Positions 7,502 through 8,136 of a stretch of 8,136 bases of DNA are shown here, in pieces; position 1 is the stretch's first letter, and every line of letters starts with the position of its first letter. The notes below the pieces were generated by a model, which had not been told where the DNA came from, made no database searches, and saw only the letters and a program-made list of their open reading frames with translations. This DNA is from Gammaproteobacteria bacterium (GTDB lineage Bacteria; Pseudomonadota; Gammaproteobacteria; UBA7966), in NCBI GenBank assembly GCA_003485715.1, contig DNIF01000220.1, forward strand, positions 1-8,136. The letters are read 5' to 3'. Made by a program: the position numbers and the translations under genes.

Positions 7502-8136
7502 ATGTCAATGGATCAGATTGCAGAGCAGGTCAGGCGCAGGCGCACCTTCGCCATCATTTCCCACCCGGACGCGGGCAAGACCACCGTTACCGAGAAGCTG
7601 CTGCTGCTCGGTGGTGCCATTCAGGTGGCCGGGACGGTGAAGGGACGCAAGGGCGGGCGACATGCCACATCGGACTGGATGGAAATCGAAAAGCAGCGCG
7701 GGATCTCCGTGACCTCCTCGGTCATGCAGTTCGAGTACCGCGACTGCGTGTTCAATCTCCTCGATACGCCCGGACACGAGGACTTCGGCGAGGACACCTA
7801 TCGCACGCTGACGGCGGTCGACTGCGCCCTCATGGTGATAGACGCGGCCAAAGGGGTGGAGGAGCGCACCATCAAGCTGATGGAGGTCTGCCGCCTGCGC
7901 GACACGCCCATCATCACCTTCATCAACAAGCTGGACCGCGAGGGTCGCGAGCCGCTCGAACTGCTTGACGAGGTAGAGCGAGTGCTCGGGATCCGCTGCG
8001 CCCCGGTCACCTGGCCCATCGGCAGCGGCAATCGCTTTCGTGGCATTTATCACCTCGAACGCAATCAGGTGCGCCTGTTCCGCTCACGCTCCGACAAGGC
8101 CGCCGGGGCCGTGGGAGAGGTCTACGATGGCCTCGC
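7502..8136 (+). CDS. prfC: Peptide chain release factor 3 (PrfC), 3'-truncated
   Basis: RF3 is a translational GTPase that removes RF1 and RF2 from the ribosome after termination. The frame is open from ATG 7502 to the right end, giving 211 codons plus 2 bases of a protein usually about 530 residues long. The GTPase domain is nearly complete: G1 SHPDAGKTT (residues 20-28), the switch I region SDWMEIEKQRGISVTSSVMQ (57-76), G3 DTPGHEDF (88-95) and G4 NKLD (142-145). RRRTFAIISHPDAGKTTVTE and SDWMEIEKQRGIS are specific to RF3 and exclude EF-G and LepA. An ATG at 7508 is also possible, but GGAG at 7487-7490 is better spaced for 7502. It starts 2 bases after the acpS stop, so it is probably in the same transcript. 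The truncation is the window edge. Confidence 0.96.
   Translation, partial: MSMDQIAEQVRRRRTFAIISHPDAGKTTVTEKLLLLGGAIQVAGTVKGRKGGRHATSDWMEIEKQRGISVTSSVMQFEYRDCVFNLLDTPGHEDFGEDTYRTLTAVDCALMVIDAAKGVEERTIKLMEVCRLRDTPIITFINKLDREGREPLELLDEVERVLGIRCAPVTWPIGSGNRFRGIYHLERNQVRLFRSRSDKAAGAVGEVYDGL

Overview
The window is a fragment of a high-GC proteobacterial chromosome, most likely from a gammaproteobacterium. The evidence is the gene order lepA-lepB-DUF4845-rnc-era-recO-pdxJ-acpS, which is a recognised gammaproteobacterial cluster, and protein sequences that align by eye with the E. coli and Pseudomonas versions. I cannot name the genus. All genes lie on the + strand. The first 27 bases are not genomic: they are the 3' end of an Illumina sequencing adapter, so the left edge is an assembly or contig end.

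Layout: 29-1303 is the 3' two-thirds of lepA (elongation factor 4). 1306-2130 is lepB (signal peptidase I). 2229-2633 is a small single-pass membrane protein of the DUF4845 family. 2647-3405 is rnc (RNase III), overlapping by 4 bases with era (3402-4298). recO (4317-5000) ends inside a 9-bp hairpin. 5181-6203 is a lower-GC gene of unknown function with macrodomain-like features, inserted between recO and pdxJ and flanked by two non-coding gaps of about 180 bases. 6382-7116 is pdxJ, overlapping acpS (TTG start, 7113-7499). 7502-8136 is the first 211 codons of prfC (peptide chain release factor 3), which runs off the right end.

The conserved genes work in translation and ribosome assembly (LepA, RNase III, Era, RF3), protein export (LepB), recombination repair (RecO), vitamin B6 synthesis (PdxJ) and activation of acyl carrier protein (AcpS). 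Tight spacing suggests two transcription units: lepA to recO, and pdxJ to prfC. The macrodomain-like gene sits between them, probably under its own control.

The most interesting items are the orphan macrodomain-like gene and two substitutions at positions normally conserved for catalysis or binding: Era has SKLD in place of the guanine-specificity motif NKxD, and RNase III has Asn at the position of E. coli Asp114. I found no CRISPR array, transposon, tRNA or rRNA.
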